The notes: generated from the sequence alone by a model not told the origin. A stretch of 64,000 nucleotides of DNA from Sulfitobacter sp. SK012 (GCF_003352085.1 NZ_CP025804.1:4216001-4280000); one strand, 5' to 3'. Shown: positions 1 through 9,430, counted from the stretch's first letter. A program made the numbers and translations.

Positions 1-345
1 GAATGGCACCAGTGTATCCAGTGCGATGTCAGCGCATATTGTAGCCTCGCGGGTCCATTCTGGCCTCCCAGTGACGCGAACCGCTATCAATACCTTGGCA
101 ACAACTGATGACGGTCGGGCGATACCGATGACAGCGCCTATTAACCCACTGTTCGAAACCTACGACCCGGTCCCTCCGGAAACCCGGATCGGTGGCGGGT
201 GCCTCACTTCAGACTGGACACGATTGCCGCGGTTCGAGTCTTGAGCTCTGCCCAAATCTGTATGTCGCAGTAATCATGTGAACCGATTGCTCAAGCCCCA
301 ACCATGAAGGTAATCAAAATACGCAGCGCACTCGCCCTCAAACCT
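1..345. other. No supported gene at the window start
   Basis: Short open frames exist on both strands, but none has a ribosome binding site with a recognisable protein. The longest, a 72-residue frame on the plus strand, has no family pattern that I can identify. The stretch lies downstream of the cyclase gene that ends at 346. It may contain decayed sequence, but I cannot name a source. Confidence 0.4.
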
Positions 346-954
346 CTAGATCCGAACCTCATAAAGCGGCCAGTTTCCCGGAACATCTTTGAGGCTTGGT
401 GCGCCAATATGGCGGAGATCAAGCCCAGATCCGATCGTGACGTCTCTCACTGTTTCAGAGATCAAGACTTGCCCGCGCGACGCGCAACCCAGTATTCGGG
501 CTGCGATGTGGACGGTCAATCCACTGATATCGGAACCACGACGCTCGCATTCGCCGATGTGGATTCCCACGCGGATCGCAATGTTTAGGCGGGCAACTTC
601 TGCTCGTATTTTTCGAGCGCAGTGAATCGCGCGCGTGGGGCCAGAAAACGCGGTGATGAAACCGTCTCCTGTCGTATTTATGGTGTGGCCCCCAAATTCA
701 CGGACCCGTTCTCGAACGATCTCATCATGTTGGTCCAATAATTCGGCCCAGCAATAGTCGCCAAGTAGCGCTAATTTACTCGTCGATCCAACAATGTCTG
801 TCATTAGGAGCGTCAATACAATTTTCTCGCTCGGCGTTTCACCGAGGTTCTCCGAAAAGCTATTCTTGATCTCATCGCGAACCAAATCGTGATGACAAAA
901 CAGGGTACGGTGATCACCCTTTGGACCGGGTATTCTCAATGCCGCGTTCACCAT
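346..954 (-). CDS. Class III adenylate/guanylate cyclase domain protein
   Basis: The 202-residue product is almost entirely one class III cyclase catalytic domain, which makes cAMP or cGMP from the nucleoside triphosphate. The LMTDIVGST segment (about residues 49-57) carries the first metal-binding Asp. TTGDGF (about 94-99) is the second conserved turn, and GIHIGE and VHIAAR follow further on. The start is preceded by GGGAGA about 6 nt upstream. Close relatives often carry this domain at the C-terminus of a longer protein, for example after a hydrolase domain; here only about 45 residues precede it. The substrate cannot be decided from what I see, and no partner gene is adjacent. Confidence 0.8.
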   Translation of the reverse strand: MVNAALRIPGPKGDHRTLFCHHDLVRDEIKNSFSENLGETPSEKIVLTLLMTDIVGSTSKLALLGDYCWAELLDQHDEIVRERVREFGGHTINTTGDGFITAFSGPTRAIHCARKIRAEVARLNIAIRVGIHIGECERRGSDISGLTVHIAARILGCASRGQVLISETVRDVTIGSGLDLRHIGAPSLKDVPGNWPLYEVRI

Positions 955-1841
955 GTCAATTCTCCCTTGGTAAGTAATGCCTCAAAGCTTTTGGACTGAG
1001 CGACGCCGACACACCGATGCATTAACTCGCCGTGCGACTGACACGGGGTGCCAACGCAAGTGCCGCTTTGCGGATTGAAGAGTAACCGAACGGGCATTGC
1101 AGGCGTGAATATGCGCGGTGCAAAGTCGATATTCGGGGCAAGATACAAATTGTGTATGAATCTCGGTCTAGCGATAAATCTGGTAGTATTTGAACCGAAT
1201 GATAAGAGCTTCATTTCTTTAACCTTTCGGGTTGTTCTGCCAACCGGCAGGTTTCCTAAATCGCACCGGGGAAGAGAATCCTCCGCTATAGTTTTAGTTC
1301 AACTGAGCGACGTAAAAGCAGCATCAAAGTTACGTCAAAGGAACGTAAATACTGCGGGAAATTTGCGTGAAAACAGGCTTTATGCGCATCACTGCTGGGC
1401 TGCGTGGGTTACAGGTCTCAGAGGCTCGCAACAAGCGAAGCGCTGCTGATGGGTGATGCATCGGAGCGTGCTGAAGCATCTTCAGTCATACGAAATTTGT
1501 TGATGGAGAGCAGGCTTGTCCCTGACGGGAAAGCCTTAAGCATTCAATTGGCTGGAACGTTAGGGTTTGGGAGTGCCCAAAACAAACAACGCCTCGGGGG
1601 AGCAGGCTTGTGAGATTGTAATGATTGTGGGTGGCTGCAGGCAGCTTTGACGTACACAACTGAAACACCTCAATCTGAAGAGAATAGCTAATCGTGGTGC
1701 GCCCCACAGCGAAAGTCAGCTGTAATGGAACATGGCAAAGCGCGAGCGAAATGATGACCGTCTTACGCAATACGCCGTCAACATGGACTGATCGTTTCTT
1801 CTTCGGCTATGCTCAAGGCTCACCCATCGGAGGAACCCACA
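955..1841. other. Long intergenic stretch without a convincing gene
   Basis: No frame here is convincing. An 88-residue minus-strand frame (948-1214) overlaps the cyclase start by a few bases and has a GAAAGG upstream, but its composition (many Arg, Cys and His) resembles no family I know. The plus-strand frames at 1048-1449 and 1404-1613 look random. The stretch should hold the promoter of the cytochrome c gene. I found no clean FNR or NnrR palindrome in it. Confidence 0.4.
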
Positions 1842-2219
1842 ATGAAAATAGTCACTCAAGTGATTTTAGTGCTCGCAATTATGTCGGGCCCAGTTTTTGC
1901 GGAAGGTAATCCCGACAAAGGCAAGAAACTATTCTCCAAGTGCAAAGCTTGTCACATGGTCGGCGAAAAAGCCAAGAACCGGGTAGGCCCTGAATTGAAC
2001 GGGATTGTTGGAGCCTCCGCCGGCGCGGTGGAAGGCTTCAAGTATTCCAAAGCACTTACTGCTCAAGCAGAAGCCGGGCTCGTTTGGGATGAAGCATCAC
2101 TTAGTGAATTTCTCGCGAATCCAAAGAAATTTATGCCCGGCACCAAGATGTCGTTCAAAGGGTTTCGCAAAGAAGAACAGTTGGCTGATATCGTCTCATA
2201 CTTGGCCACCTTCAACTAA
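1842..2219 (+). CDS. Periplasmic cytochrome c (class I, c2/c550 type)
   Basis: A 125-residue electron carrier with a Sec signal peptide (about residues 1-20, ending VFA) and one heme site CKACH at 34-38. A methionine in the PGTKMSF segment is the likely sixth heme ligand. The ATG at 1842 has GGAGGA 8 nt upstream; an earlier in-frame start would only add residues before the signal peptide. The gene sits 140 bp before nirK on the same strand, so it is a good candidate electron donor to that enzyme. It ends with the usual C-terminal helix (ADIVSYLATFN). Confidence 0.9.
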   Translation: MKIVTQVILVLAIMSGPVFAEGNPDKGKKLFSKCKACHMVGEKAKNRVGPELNGIVGASAGAVEGFKYSKALTAQAEAGLVWDEASLSEFLANPKKFMPGTKMSFKGFRKEEQLADIVSYLATFN

Positions 2220-2312
2220 TTCGATTTTACACCTAGGCACATCAGCCGCGATGATCACGACTACTGCTTTTTCTGACGTCATAGCGGGCCAGATCGATGT
2301 ATTCCACGGGCG

Positions 2313-2330
2313 CTTGAGAGACACCTCAAG
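2313..2330. promoter_or_regulatory. Inverted repeat upstream of nirK
   Basis: CTTGAG and CTCAAG form a perfect 6-bp inverted repeat with a 6-bp spacer, 31 bp before the nirK start. It resembles the half-sites of CRP/FNR-family operators (TTGAN6TCAA), but the outer arms and spacing are not canonical. It could also be a short hairpin in the cyt c-nirK transcript. Confidence 0.35.
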
Positions 2331-2360
2331 GGCACGGTCAATCATTTGAGAGGAAAGCGC

Positions 2361-3581
2361 ATGTCCAAGAGATCAAAGACGGTTCAAACCAACCCAAGTC
2401 GCCGCAATGTTCTGAAAGGAACAGCCTTGGCCAGTGTGGCTTTGGCAACTGGCGCGTCTACTGCGCAAGGGGCCGCCAAGCATCCAAAGCTCTTTGTTCA
2501 AAAACTTGGGTCAAGCTATGACAATGTGATCAAAGCCGCCGAGCAGGTAACAGTTGAGGGCAAGGAGGTCGATCTATCGCACTTGCCACGCGTCAAACAA
2601 GAAATGGTGATGCCACCGCTTGCCCCTGCGCATGAGCAGGTTGCTACAGACGGACCAAAGATCGTTGAAATTGAACTAACCACAACCGAAAAGCGGATGC
2701 TCGTTGATGAAGACAATGACGGTTATATCTGGGCGTTGACTTACAACGGCTCTGTTCCTGGCCCGCTGATAATTGTGCACGAAGGGGATTACGTCGAAGT
2801 GACACTTCGAAATCCCGAAGATAGCTTCATGGAGCACAACATCGACTTTCATGCCTCTACTGGCGCGTTGGGTGGTGGCGGTTTGACCCATGTCCTGCCT
2901 GGTGAAGAAACCGTGTTGCGGTGGAAAGCGACCAAGCCGGGCGTCTTTGTCTATCACTGCGCCCCCGGTGGGGACATGATCCCGTACCACGTTTGCCACG
3001 GCATGAACGGTGCTGTGATGGTCCTGCCCCGAGACGGCCTCAAAGATGGGGACGGCAACCGAGTTGAGTATGACGATATCGTTTATGTGGGTGAGCAGGA
3101 TTATTATCTGCCCATGGACGAGGATGGGTATTACATCGACTATGAAGGCCCAGGCGAAGATTACAGCGACAGCCTTGATGCGATGCGGACACTGACGCCA
3201 ACACATTCGGTTTTCAACGGCTCCGTAGGCTCAATGACCGGCGAAAACGCATATAAATCTGAAGTCGGCAAAACCGTTTTGATGGTACACGCACAGGCAA
3301 ACCGCGACACACGTCCGCACTTGATTGGCGGCCATGCGGACTTGGTATGGGAAGCGGGCTCGTTCTCAGACACTCCGCAATCTAACCTTGAAACTTGGTT
3401 CATCCGCGGCGGGTCAGCGGGCGCTGCCGTGTACACGTTTAAACAACCGGGCATCTACGCCTATGTGAACCACAACCTGATCGAGGCATCATTGATGGGG
3501 GCAACAGCGCACTTTGTTGTTGCGGGCGAATGGGACAACGACTTGATGGCGCAAGTTGTGCCGGCCCGCTCGTTCCTTTGA
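2361..3581 (+). CDS. nirK: Copper-containing nitrite reductase NirK
   Basis: Reduces nitrite to nitric oxide in the periplasm. The 406-residue protein starts with a twin-arginine signal (RRNVLKG at 14-20). All copper ligands are present: type 1 copper His159, Cys200, His210 and Met215; type 2 copper His164, His199 and His371. The catalytic pair is Asp162 and His325. The ATG at 2361 has GAGAGGA about 6 nt upstream. The length and the intact YHC and GMNG motifs fit ordinary, class I-like NirK. It follows a cytochrome c gene and precedes nirV, the common nirK-nirV arrangement. No nitric oxide or nitrous oxide reductase gene is in the window. Confidence 0.97.
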   Translation: MSKRSKTVQTNPSRRNVLKGTALASVALATGASTAQGAAKHPKLFVQKLGSSYDNVIKAAEQVTVEGKEVDLSHLPRVKQEMVMPPLAPAHEQVATDGPKIVEIELTTTEKRMLVDEDNDGYIWALTYNGSVPGPLIIVHEGDYVEVTLRNPEDSFMEHNIDFHASTGALGGGGLTHVLPGEETVLRWKATKPGVFVYHCAPGGDMIPYHVCHGMNGAVMVLPRDGLKDGDGNRVEYDDIVYVGEQDYYLPMDEDGYYIDYEGPGEDYSDSLDAMRTLTPTHSVFNGSVGSMTGENAYKSEVGKTVLMVHAQANRDTRPHLIGGHADLVWEAGSFSDTPQSNLETWFIRGGSAGAAVYTFKQPGIYAYVNHNLIEASLMGATAHFVVAGEWDNDLMAQVVPARSFL

Positions 3582-3629
3582 TCATGGTCGCGAAATGACA
3601 CTTTGTTTGAAAAATAGGTGGGCCACTAA

Positions 3630-4346
3630 ATGAAGTGGCCTGCCAAACCCAAGGCGATGATGGCCGCGGGCGCTGCTGTATTTATATGCAGCGCGGCGGT
3701 TCTTGGGGCACTTCTTTTGAATGAGGAAACTGCTTTCGACCCTGAGGTCGTCATCACCGATGCGCTGGATGCCCAACACCACCCAATCACCGTACAGAAA
3801 CATGAGCTAACCGTCGCGGAATGGAACAGATGTCACGCCGCTAGGGCGTGTTCCTTGGAGCTAACGGTGCGTCGTAAAGGGCGAGAAGCTGACTATCCAG
3901 CAACCGGCGTGAATTGGATTGATATTCAAGAATATATCACGTGGATCAACCAACAATCACGCAAGACCTACCGACTTCCAACCAGCCAAGAGTGGCTTGC
4001 GCTCGCGCACGAAGTTTTGCCCGAAGAGCCTGAACCTCTTTTTGATGATCCATTGCTTGAATGGGCTAACTCCTATCGCACCGAACCTGCGTCGCCCAGA
4101 ACGTTGAAGCCCATTGGCAGTTTTAGCGCCACGCGCGCTGGTGTGATGGATCTGGACGGCAGTGTTTGGGAATGGACTAGTGATTGCTACGATCCCGATT
4201 TCTCTAACAACCGGTGCCCCGCATTTTATGTTGGAGGGGAGCACATGGCAGCGATCCCAGTCTTCACAAGAGATCCTGCGCGGGGCGGATGCGCCGTTGG
4301 GAGCCCTCCCGCGCACTTGGGCTTGCGATTGGTTGTCGCGTCGTAG
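3630..4346 (+). CDS. nirV: NirV, formylglycine-generating-enzyme-like protein
   Basis: A 238-residue membrane-anchored or exported protein with an N-terminal hydrophobic segment (about residues 9-31) and a sulfatase-modifying-factor (FGE-like) fold. That fold shows in YRLPTSQEWLALA, in the MDLDGSVWEWTSDC segment and in the C-terminal GLRLV. NirV is regularly found next to nirK; its exact role is unsettled and it is not known to be needed for catalysis. It starts 48 bp after nirK with AGGTGGG upstream, so the two are probably one operon. The C-terminal RGGC...LGLR pattern is a shortened form of the usual RGGSW...GFR. Confidence 0.88.
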   Translation: MKWPAKPKAMMAAGAAVFICSAAVLGALLLNEETAFDPEVVITDALDAQHHPITVQKHELTVAEWNRCHAARACSLELTVRRKGREADYPATGVNWIDIQEYITWINQQSRKTYRLPTSQEWLALAHEVLPEEPEPLFDDPLLEWANSYRTEPASPRTLKPIGSFSATRAGVMDLDGSVWEWTSDCYDPDFSNNRCPAFYVGGEHMAAIPVFTRDPARGGCAVGSPPAHLGLRLVVAS

Positions 4347-4759
4347 GGTTTCCCTGAAAAGGCTCGCTAAATCTGAGGCTGCGCGCGCGCTCCATCGGTT
4401 AACGCACCCCGAGGGGAAGGAGCGATGCAATATTCGAACATGGCGGTTTGCCCTCGTTAGAGTTGGTTCAAGTGGACGTGACCGGTCAGATTTTGAAGTG
4501 CGTTCCATATAAATGCACCGCATATATGGATACACGGATCCGAACGCAGGAGATGTACCAGAGTGCGATCGAAGAAACCGCTCGTTCGGTCATTTCGATT
4601 AAGGGGCTTGTTGACCAATTCGGTGCGCCTCGTCTAGGAGTGTTTTGAATTTTGCAAATGCCTCCCAGCAACACCGCGCCGAACGTGCGACGACAACTTT
4701 GGGTCGGCTTCCGTTCAATTTGAAAAATCCACCTATGATTTAGGCCGCGAGCGCAACCC
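4347..4759. other. Intergenic stretch between nirV and the glutamate symporter
   Basis: No gene found. The overlapping frames on both strands have atypical composition and no family pattern. I see no terminator hairpin with a T-run after nirV. Confidence 0.4.
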
Positions 4760-5968
4760 ATGTCTGATATACAAATTCCAGCTTTCATCGCCGTCACGCT
4801 TGGTTTTATCGTTTTCTTTTTGGGGGCCTTCTTAACCCGCAAGATCGCGTTTCTGCGCGACTACAACATCCCCGAACCCGTTTCAGGCGGCTTAGTTATC
4901 GCGGCGCTAACGTGGGCATTTTTTATAATAACTGACAGGAAAATAGTCTTCGACCTGCAGGTTCGCGACTATTTGCTTGTGGTTTTCTTTGCCACGATTG
5001 GCCTCAATGCGCGTGTTTCCGACCTGTTTCGGGGCGGCAAATTGCTGATCACGCTGTTGGCGCTGACATTCGGGTTCATGATTTTACAAAACCTTGTTGG
5101 CTTGGCCGGGGTTACGCTTTTCGGGATTCCTGCATCTGCGGCTCCACTTGTTGGTTCCGCCTCTTTGATTGGCGGGCATGGCACAGCGATTGCGTGGGGG
5201 CCGCAGATAGAAGAAATCTCGGGCTTTGCTGCAGCTGCCGAAATGGGGATCGCAGCTGCGACTTTGGGACTTATCTTGGCAGCCCTAATGGGCGGCCCCA
5301 TTGCCAAATACCTGATCGACCGCAAGCACCTGCGCGGCGATGTTTCGGACGATGCGATTGTCGGATTAGAGTTCCAAGATGACGATGATCAGATCACTCA
5401 AATTGATCATATCTCGCTGATGCGCGGTTTCTTGGCGATACACGTGGCCATTCTTTTTGGCTATTTTGGCCACGACGCCATTGGGCAGGCTGGCCTGAAA
5501 CTTCCATTGTTCGTACCCTGCCTACTGGTCGGAATAGTAATGTCGAACACGGTACCGTTCGTATTCCGTAGCATCACTTGGCCCGCACGCACCCCTGCCC
5601 TCGCTGTGATTTCAGACTATTGTTTGTCTGTATTTCTAGCAATGTCATTGATGAGTATGCAACTTTGGACACTTGCTGAACTAGGCGGACCAATCTTGAC
5701 GGTACTAGCAATGCAGGCCCTAATGACAGTTATGTTCATTATATTTTTGGTGTTCAGACTGGCTGGCGGAAACTATCAAGCTGCGGTTCTTAGCGCGGGG
5801 TTTGCGGGTTTCGCACTTGGCGCCACACCAACTGCCATCGCAAATATGTCATCGGTGACGAAACGGTACGGGCCAGCCCCCTTGGCGTTTATCGTCTTGC
5901 CTTTGGTGTCTGCATTTTTTGTTGATCTGGCAAATGCAGCAATCATCCAGTTCTTTGTGGGACTTTAG
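4760..5968 (+). CDS. gltS: Sodium:glutamate symporter, GltS family
   Basis: An integral membrane carrier that takes up glutamate with Na+. The 402-residue length is typical. The family signature YNIPEPVSGGL is at about residues 35-45 of the first half, with a related loop GGHGTAIAWG near 145 and a second-half repeat GFALGATPTAIANM near 357. About ten to twelve hydrophobic helices are visible. The Shine-Dalgarno sequence is weak; the start rests on the family-typical N-terminus. The gene stands alone with a gap on each side, so transport of another acidic amino acid cannot be excluded. Confidence 0.9.
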   Translation: MSDIQIPAFIAVTLGFIVFFLGAFLTRKIAFLRDYNIPEPVSGGLVIAALTWAFFIITDRKIVFDLQVRDYLLVVFFATIGLNARVSDLFRGGKLLITLLALTFGFMILQNLVGLAGVTLFGIPASAAPLVGSASLIGGHGTAIAWGPQIEEISGFAAAAEMGIAAATLGLILAALMGGPIAKYLIDRKHLRGDVSDDAIVGLEFQDDDDQITQIDHISLMRGFLAIHVAILFGYFGHDAIGQAGLKLPLFVPCLLVGIVMSNTVPFVFRSITWPARTPALAVISDYCLSVFLAMSLMSMQLWTLAELGGPILTVLAMQALMTVMFIIFLVFRLAGGNYQAAVLSAGFAGFALGATPTAIANMSSVTKRYGPAPLAFIVLPLVSAFFVDLANAAIIQFFVGL

Positions 5969-6284
5969 AGGGCCAACAGCGCAATACTATTGGGCCGCAC
6001 AACTTGGTCCCTAGCTTCCCCTGGAGGTTCCGAGGGGTCGAATTTCTTTGCCATCGTGATCAAATATTTGACTTAATGTCTAAACCACCAAATCTCTAAC
6101 GTCCAAAACAGGCCAAAACCTCTTTTCAGATGAAAAGTGCTTCTGCGTCGCGGGTTTGGATACTTTGTCGATCTTCTCGCCAGGGCTCTTGGATGTCTGC
6201 CTCAGACCCCACTCATCTGCGGCTATGATGAGCCAACAGAATTCCCTCATCAAATAACGTCATTAGGCCCCTTAAGCGCAGCCC
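5969..6284. other. Intergenic stretch after gltS
   Basis: It lies between the convergent gltS and GntR genes. A weak hairpin (CCCCT 6018-6022 with AGGGG 6033-6037) precedes a moderately T-rich stretch and may help end gltS transcription. I see no gene. Confidence 0.35.
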
Positions 6285-6977
6285 TTAGGTATCAGCCGGT
6301 TCAAAATAGTTGGCGTTCGTTTCGGTAATTCTCACGATCGTTTCATCCAGTCGCGACAGATGGAACTTACCAACCTCAACAGCGAGGTCTGCGTCATGTG
6401 CTTTTATCGCATCCGCAATTCGTTGGTGATCCGACAACAGGTCCGGCAGCCGTTGCTCTTTCGATAAAGCAAGTCGACACAGGCGATCCACCTTTGCCTT
6501 CTCGGTCATTATGACGTCGAATACGAAATCGGCCTGTGCAATTTCACAGATTGCTTTGTGAAACTCGTAATCCAGCGTGCCGAAACCGTCGACATCACGT
6601 GCTTGCACCGCTTTGTCCTGAGCCTTAAGTGACGCATCCAACAGTGCTGCACCATCCGCATCGCACAGCACGCACGCCCTACGCAAAACTTCCCTTTCGA
6701 CCGCCGCTCTTACAAAGCGCGACTTTTCAATCTCGCGCATCGAAAACCTTTTTACCTCGGTGGCCCGCTGCGGTCGGATCAGTAACAGGTCAAGGTTTGC
6801 GAGCCGGCTGAAGGCATCACGCACAGGCTGTCGCGAAATGCCAAAACGCGCGGCCATATCAGCTTCGGAAATCTTGTCGCCGGGGAGCAACCCCAGGGAA
6901 AGGATCTGCTCATGTAGATATGCGAAGACTTCATCAACACTGGTCCGTCGTTCCGTCACTCGGCCTGCATTCGCCAT
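6285..6977 (-). CDS. GntR-family regulator, FadR/FCD subfamily
   Basis: A 230-residue one-component regulator. The N-terminal winged helix (about residues 13-78) contains the recognition segment SRQPVRDAFSRL. The C-terminal FCD effector domain keeps the metal-type Asp-x3-His of DYEFHKAI and later His residues (SDHQRI, KFHLSR). RBS GAGGAG precedes the ATG. It is divergent from the SDR-kdgF-kdgK operon, with two copies of the CTRGTATRCYAG operator between them, so it probably responds to a uronate or its catabolite (for example KDG). It is the first of three FCD-type regulators in this cluster with nearly the same recognition helix. Confidence 0.9.
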   Translation of the reverse strand: MANAGRVTERRTSVDEVFAYLHEQILSLGLLPGDKISEADMAARFGISRQPVRDAFSRLANLDLLLIRPQRATEVKRFSMREIEKSRFVRAAVEREVLRRACVLCDADGAALLDASLKAQDKAVQARDVDGFGTLDYEFHKAICEIAQADFVFDVIMTEKAKVDRLCRLALSKEQRLPDLLSDHQRIADAIKAHDADLAVEVGKFHLSRLDETIVRITETNANYFEPADT

Positions 6978-7127
6978 ATCATCATCTCCTCATAAGATGG
7001 TCACCGCACATTCTTTGGCTTGCACCAAAACGCGCAAGAACGCCATCGTGGCCGTGGCTGCACCGCACATACCTCGGGGGCACAAAGAAAGACAGGACCC
7101 TTGGCAGACCTTCTACGCAATTTCTAA

Positions 7128-7158
7128 CTAGTATGCCAGAATTTAACTAGTATGCTAG
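7128..7158. promoter_or_regulatory. Tandem uronate-regulon operators (sites 1 and 2)
   Basis: CTAGTATGCCAG (7128-7139) and CTAGTATGCTAG (7147-7158) are 12-bp pseudopalindromes 19 bp apart, about two helical turns. The core resembles the TGGTATACCA core of the ExuR/UxuR operators of enterobacteria. They lie between the divergent GntR gene and the SDR-kdgF-kdgK operon. The rest of the 369-bp gap (6978-7346) holds no gene that I can support. Confidence 0.7.
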
Positions 7159-7346
7159 TCGTGCGGAATTGATTCGACATCTATCGCGGCGCGCCCAACA
7201 GGGTGTTCAAATTCTTGGCTGACCAAAGCTATGGAGCCTACATTTTCTTTGCGGATGTGTATGGAAAATTCGAGGTCGTGAAGGAAAAGCGCGCGACCAC
7301 ATAACCGACATCCGGCGCAGGCCGAAAAACAACGGAGAAATTTCCC

Positions 7347-8090
7347 ATGAAACTCAAAGGTAAAACGGCCATCGTAACTGGTGGCGGGCGCGATATCGGC
7401 AGTGCGGTTGCTGCAAAACTCGCGTCCGAGGGTGCGAACGTTGCGATTAACTACTTCTCCAGTTCAAAGGGTGCAGACGCAACCGTAGCGCAGATCGAAG
7501 CGGCGGGCGGCAAAGCCATTGCAGTGCAGGGTGATTTGAACAATCAGGCCGATGTTGACGATTTGATCGCAAAGACAATGGACGCCTTTGGTAGCATCGA
7601 CGTGCTGGTCAACAACGCGGGCGGGCTTATTGCGCGCAAAACCATCGCTGAAATGGAACTCGAGCATTGGAACGCCGTCATGACGTTGAACCTAACAAGT
7701 ACGTTCATGATGACCAAAGCCTGCCTTGCTCATATGAAATCCGGCGCGATTGTGAACCTAGCCAGCCAAGCGGGTCGTGATGGGGGTGGACCCGGTGCCG
7801 TGGCCTACGCCACGTCCAAGGGTGCCGTCATGACAATGACACGCGGTCTCGCCAAAGAGTTGGGCCCTGACATCCGCGTCAACGCATTGTGCCCCGGCAT
7901 GATCGACACCGATTTCCATAACGTCCACACGCCCGATGCAGGACGCCGCGGTTTTGAGGCCAATGCACCGCTTAAACGACAGGGTCATGTGGATGATGCC
8001 GCAAATCTTGTCTTGTTCCTGGCCTGTGACGATAGTGCATTCGTCACAGGCACCAATGTAGACCTTAACGGCGGCATGCTGTTCAGCTAA
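7347..8090 (+). CDS. SDR oxidoreductase, probable uronate-derived keto-acid reductase
   Basis: A 247-residue classical short-chain dehydrogenase. It has the nucleotide-binding TGGGRDIG at 11-18 (an Asp where many have Gly or Arg), NNAG at 89-92 and the catalytic Ser140, Tyr154 and Lys158. It begins the operon that continues into kdgF and kdgK, 21 bp ahead of kdgF. By position, it may reduce the linear ketouronate (DEHU or DKI) made by KdgF, or oxidise or reduce a related sugar acid. A true KduD is encoded separately at 15946-16692, so the two SDRs may serve different isomers. The substrate is an inference from context. Confidence 0.85.
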   Translation: MKLKGKTAIVTGGGRDIGSAVAAKLASEGANVAINYFSSSKGADATVAQIEAAGGKAIAVQGDLNNQADVDDLIAKTMDAFGSIDVLVNNAGGLIARKTIAEMELEHWNAVMTLNLTSTFMMTKACLAHMKSGAIVNLASQAGRDGGGPGAVAYATSKGAVMTMTRGLAKELGPDIRVNALCPGMIDTDFHNVHTPDAGRRGFEANAPLKRQGHVDDAANLVLFLACDDSAFVTGTNVDLNGGMLFS

Positions 8091-8111
8091 ACGCCAGCAA
8101 GAGGATATGAC

Positions 8112-8423
8112 ATGTCAGACTTTCCTATAGTCTCAACGGGTGAATCCGTCTCGCGGCAGGTTCTTTCGGACCACCCCGACATGATGGTCGTTGCCTTTCG
8201 GTTTGGCGCTAAAGGGGCTGTTGGTGCATTGCACCATCACCCCCATGTGCAATCGACTTACGTTGAATCGGGTCGGTTTCGGTTCACTTTGGGTGATGAG
8301 CAGCGCGAGGTCGGACCCGGCGATAGCTTTGTCATTCCAAGCGAGTTGCAACACGGCTGCGTCTGTCTTGAACCCGGCACTTTGGTTGATTGCTTCACGC
8401 CACGACGTGATGATTTTTTATAG
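8112..8423 (+). CDS. kdgF: KdgF-like cupin, unsaturated uronate linearisation
   Basis: A 103-residue single-domain cupin. KdgF converts the cyclic 4,5-unsaturated monouronates released by pectin or alginate lyases into linear ketouronates. The metal-binding cluster HHHPHVQ is at 41-47, with the later cupin His at 81. PGDSFVIPS (69-77) is typical of the second cupin box. Asp93, Phe95 and Arg99 match the family's catalytic Asp-x-Phe-x3-Arg near the C-terminus. It sits between the SDR and KDG kinase with very short gaps, so it is co-transcribed with both. The assignment rests on motif, size and context. Confidence 0.85.
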   Translation: MSDFPIVSTGESVSRQVLSDHPDMMVVAFRFGAKGAVGALHHHPHVQSTYVESGRFRFTLGDEQREVGPGDSFVIPSELQHGCVCLEPGTLVDCFTPRRDDFL

Positions 8424-8432
8424 GCCTGGATC

Positions 8433-9344
8433 ATGAGAGTTCTATCAATCGGGGAGTGTATGGCGGAGATGTCGCCTCAAGACGAAGCTGGCGTATTCCG
8501 GCTTGGCTTTGCAGGTGATACGTTCAACACAGCATGGTATTTGCGCCGCCTTAATCCCGATATCAGCATTTCATACTATACCGGATTGGGCACTGATGCG
8601 ATCTCGGGTCAACTACGCGCGACGATCAAAGATGCGGACATCAATGATCAATACGGGGTCGTGGTACCGGACAGTACTGTTGGTCTTTACCTGATCTCAC
8701 TCGAAAACGGCGAGCGCAGTTTCTCCTATTGGAGGGGGCAATCTGCGGCGCGCAGCTTGGCATCAGACCCGCGCGCGCTGAGCCTTGCGATTGATGATCA
8801 CGACCTGATCTATTTTTCGGGTATCACACTTGCGATCCTGAATGCGCTGGGGCGCGAAACCCTTTTAGCCGCATTACGTGCGGGGCGGGCCAAAGGGAGG
8901 ACAATTGTATTTGACCCAAACCTGCGACCCCGGCTTTGGGAAGATAACGAAACCATGTTGCAAGGGACGATGGCAGGAGCAGAGGTATCCGACATCGTAT
9001 TGCCGTCATTCGAGGATGAAGCCACTTGGTTTGAGGATGTCGATCCAAAGGCCACCGCACAGCGGTATCAAACAGCTGGGGCCAACACCGTCATTGTAAA
9101 GAACGGGGCCGATGCGATTTATCACTGCAGCCCGCAAGGTGAAGGCACGGTTTCTGTACCGTCCATCGCGGACGTCATAGACACCACGGCGGCCGGTGAC
9201 AGTTTTAACGCTGCAATTCTTGCTGGATTGAACGACGGGGTTTCTTTACCGCAAAGCATTGCGGCTGCGTGTCAGTTGTCCGGCGCTGTAGTCCAAGCAC
9301 GTGGCGCTTTGGTATCCGTCAAACCGATGTCTCTTAAACATTAA
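8433..9344 (+). CDS. kdgK: 2-keto-3-deoxygluconate kinase (PfkB family)
   Basis: Phosphorylates KDG to KDPG, the last dedicated step before Entner-Doudoroff cleavage. The 303-residue PfkB protein has GECMAEM at the start, GFAGDTFNTA (about residues 27-36), the sugar-acid-contacting FSYWR, DPNLRPRLW, and the C-terminal DTTAAGDSFNA with the catalytic Asp. It follows kdgF by 9 bp. No KDPG aldolase gene is in the window. Some close homologues act on other 2-keto-3-deoxy acids, but the neighbourhood favours KDG. Confidence 0.92.
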   Translation: MRVLSIGECMAEMSPQDEAGVFRLGFAGDTFNTAWYLRRLNPDISISYYTGLGTDAISGQLRATIKDADINDQYGVVVPDSTVGLYLISLENGERSFSYWRGQSAARSLASDPRALSLAIDDHDLIYFSGITLAILNALGRETLLAALRAGRAKGRTIVFDPNLRPRLWEDNETMLQGTMAGAEVSDIVLPSFEDEATWFEDVDPKATAQRYQTAGANTVIVKNGADAIYHCSPQGEGTVSVPSIADVIDTTAAGDSFNAAILAGLNDGVSLPQSIAAACQLSGAVVQARGALVSVKPMSLKH

Positions 9345-9418
9345 GCCCGCATAAGTACCCCGCAACTCGCACCTTTCTGGAACAACAGAAAATGCCCAGC
9401 GCTTTCTTTGATATGACT

Positions 9419-9430
9419 CTGGTATACTAG
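9419..9430. promoter_or_regulatory. Uronate-regulon operator (site 3)
   Basis: CTGGTATACTAG, the best pseudopalindromic match to the shared motif, lies 58 bp before the start of the beta-hydroxyacid dehydrogenase gene. It implies a separate promoter for that gene inside the cluster. Confidence 0.65.

Noticed and set aside
948..1214. 88-residue frame ahead of the cyclase
   Set aside because: Overlaps the cyclase start, Arg-, Cys- and His-rich composition and no homologue that I know; kept only as a note in the gap entry.
1048..1449. 133-residue plus-strand frame
   Set aside because: Overlaps other frames, atypical composition, no family pattern and no ribosome site that fits.
1647..1661. Possible FNR or NnrR box before the cytochrome gene (TTGACGTACACAA)
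   Set aside because: The half-sites are one base too close for the 14-bp box and the left arm does not match.
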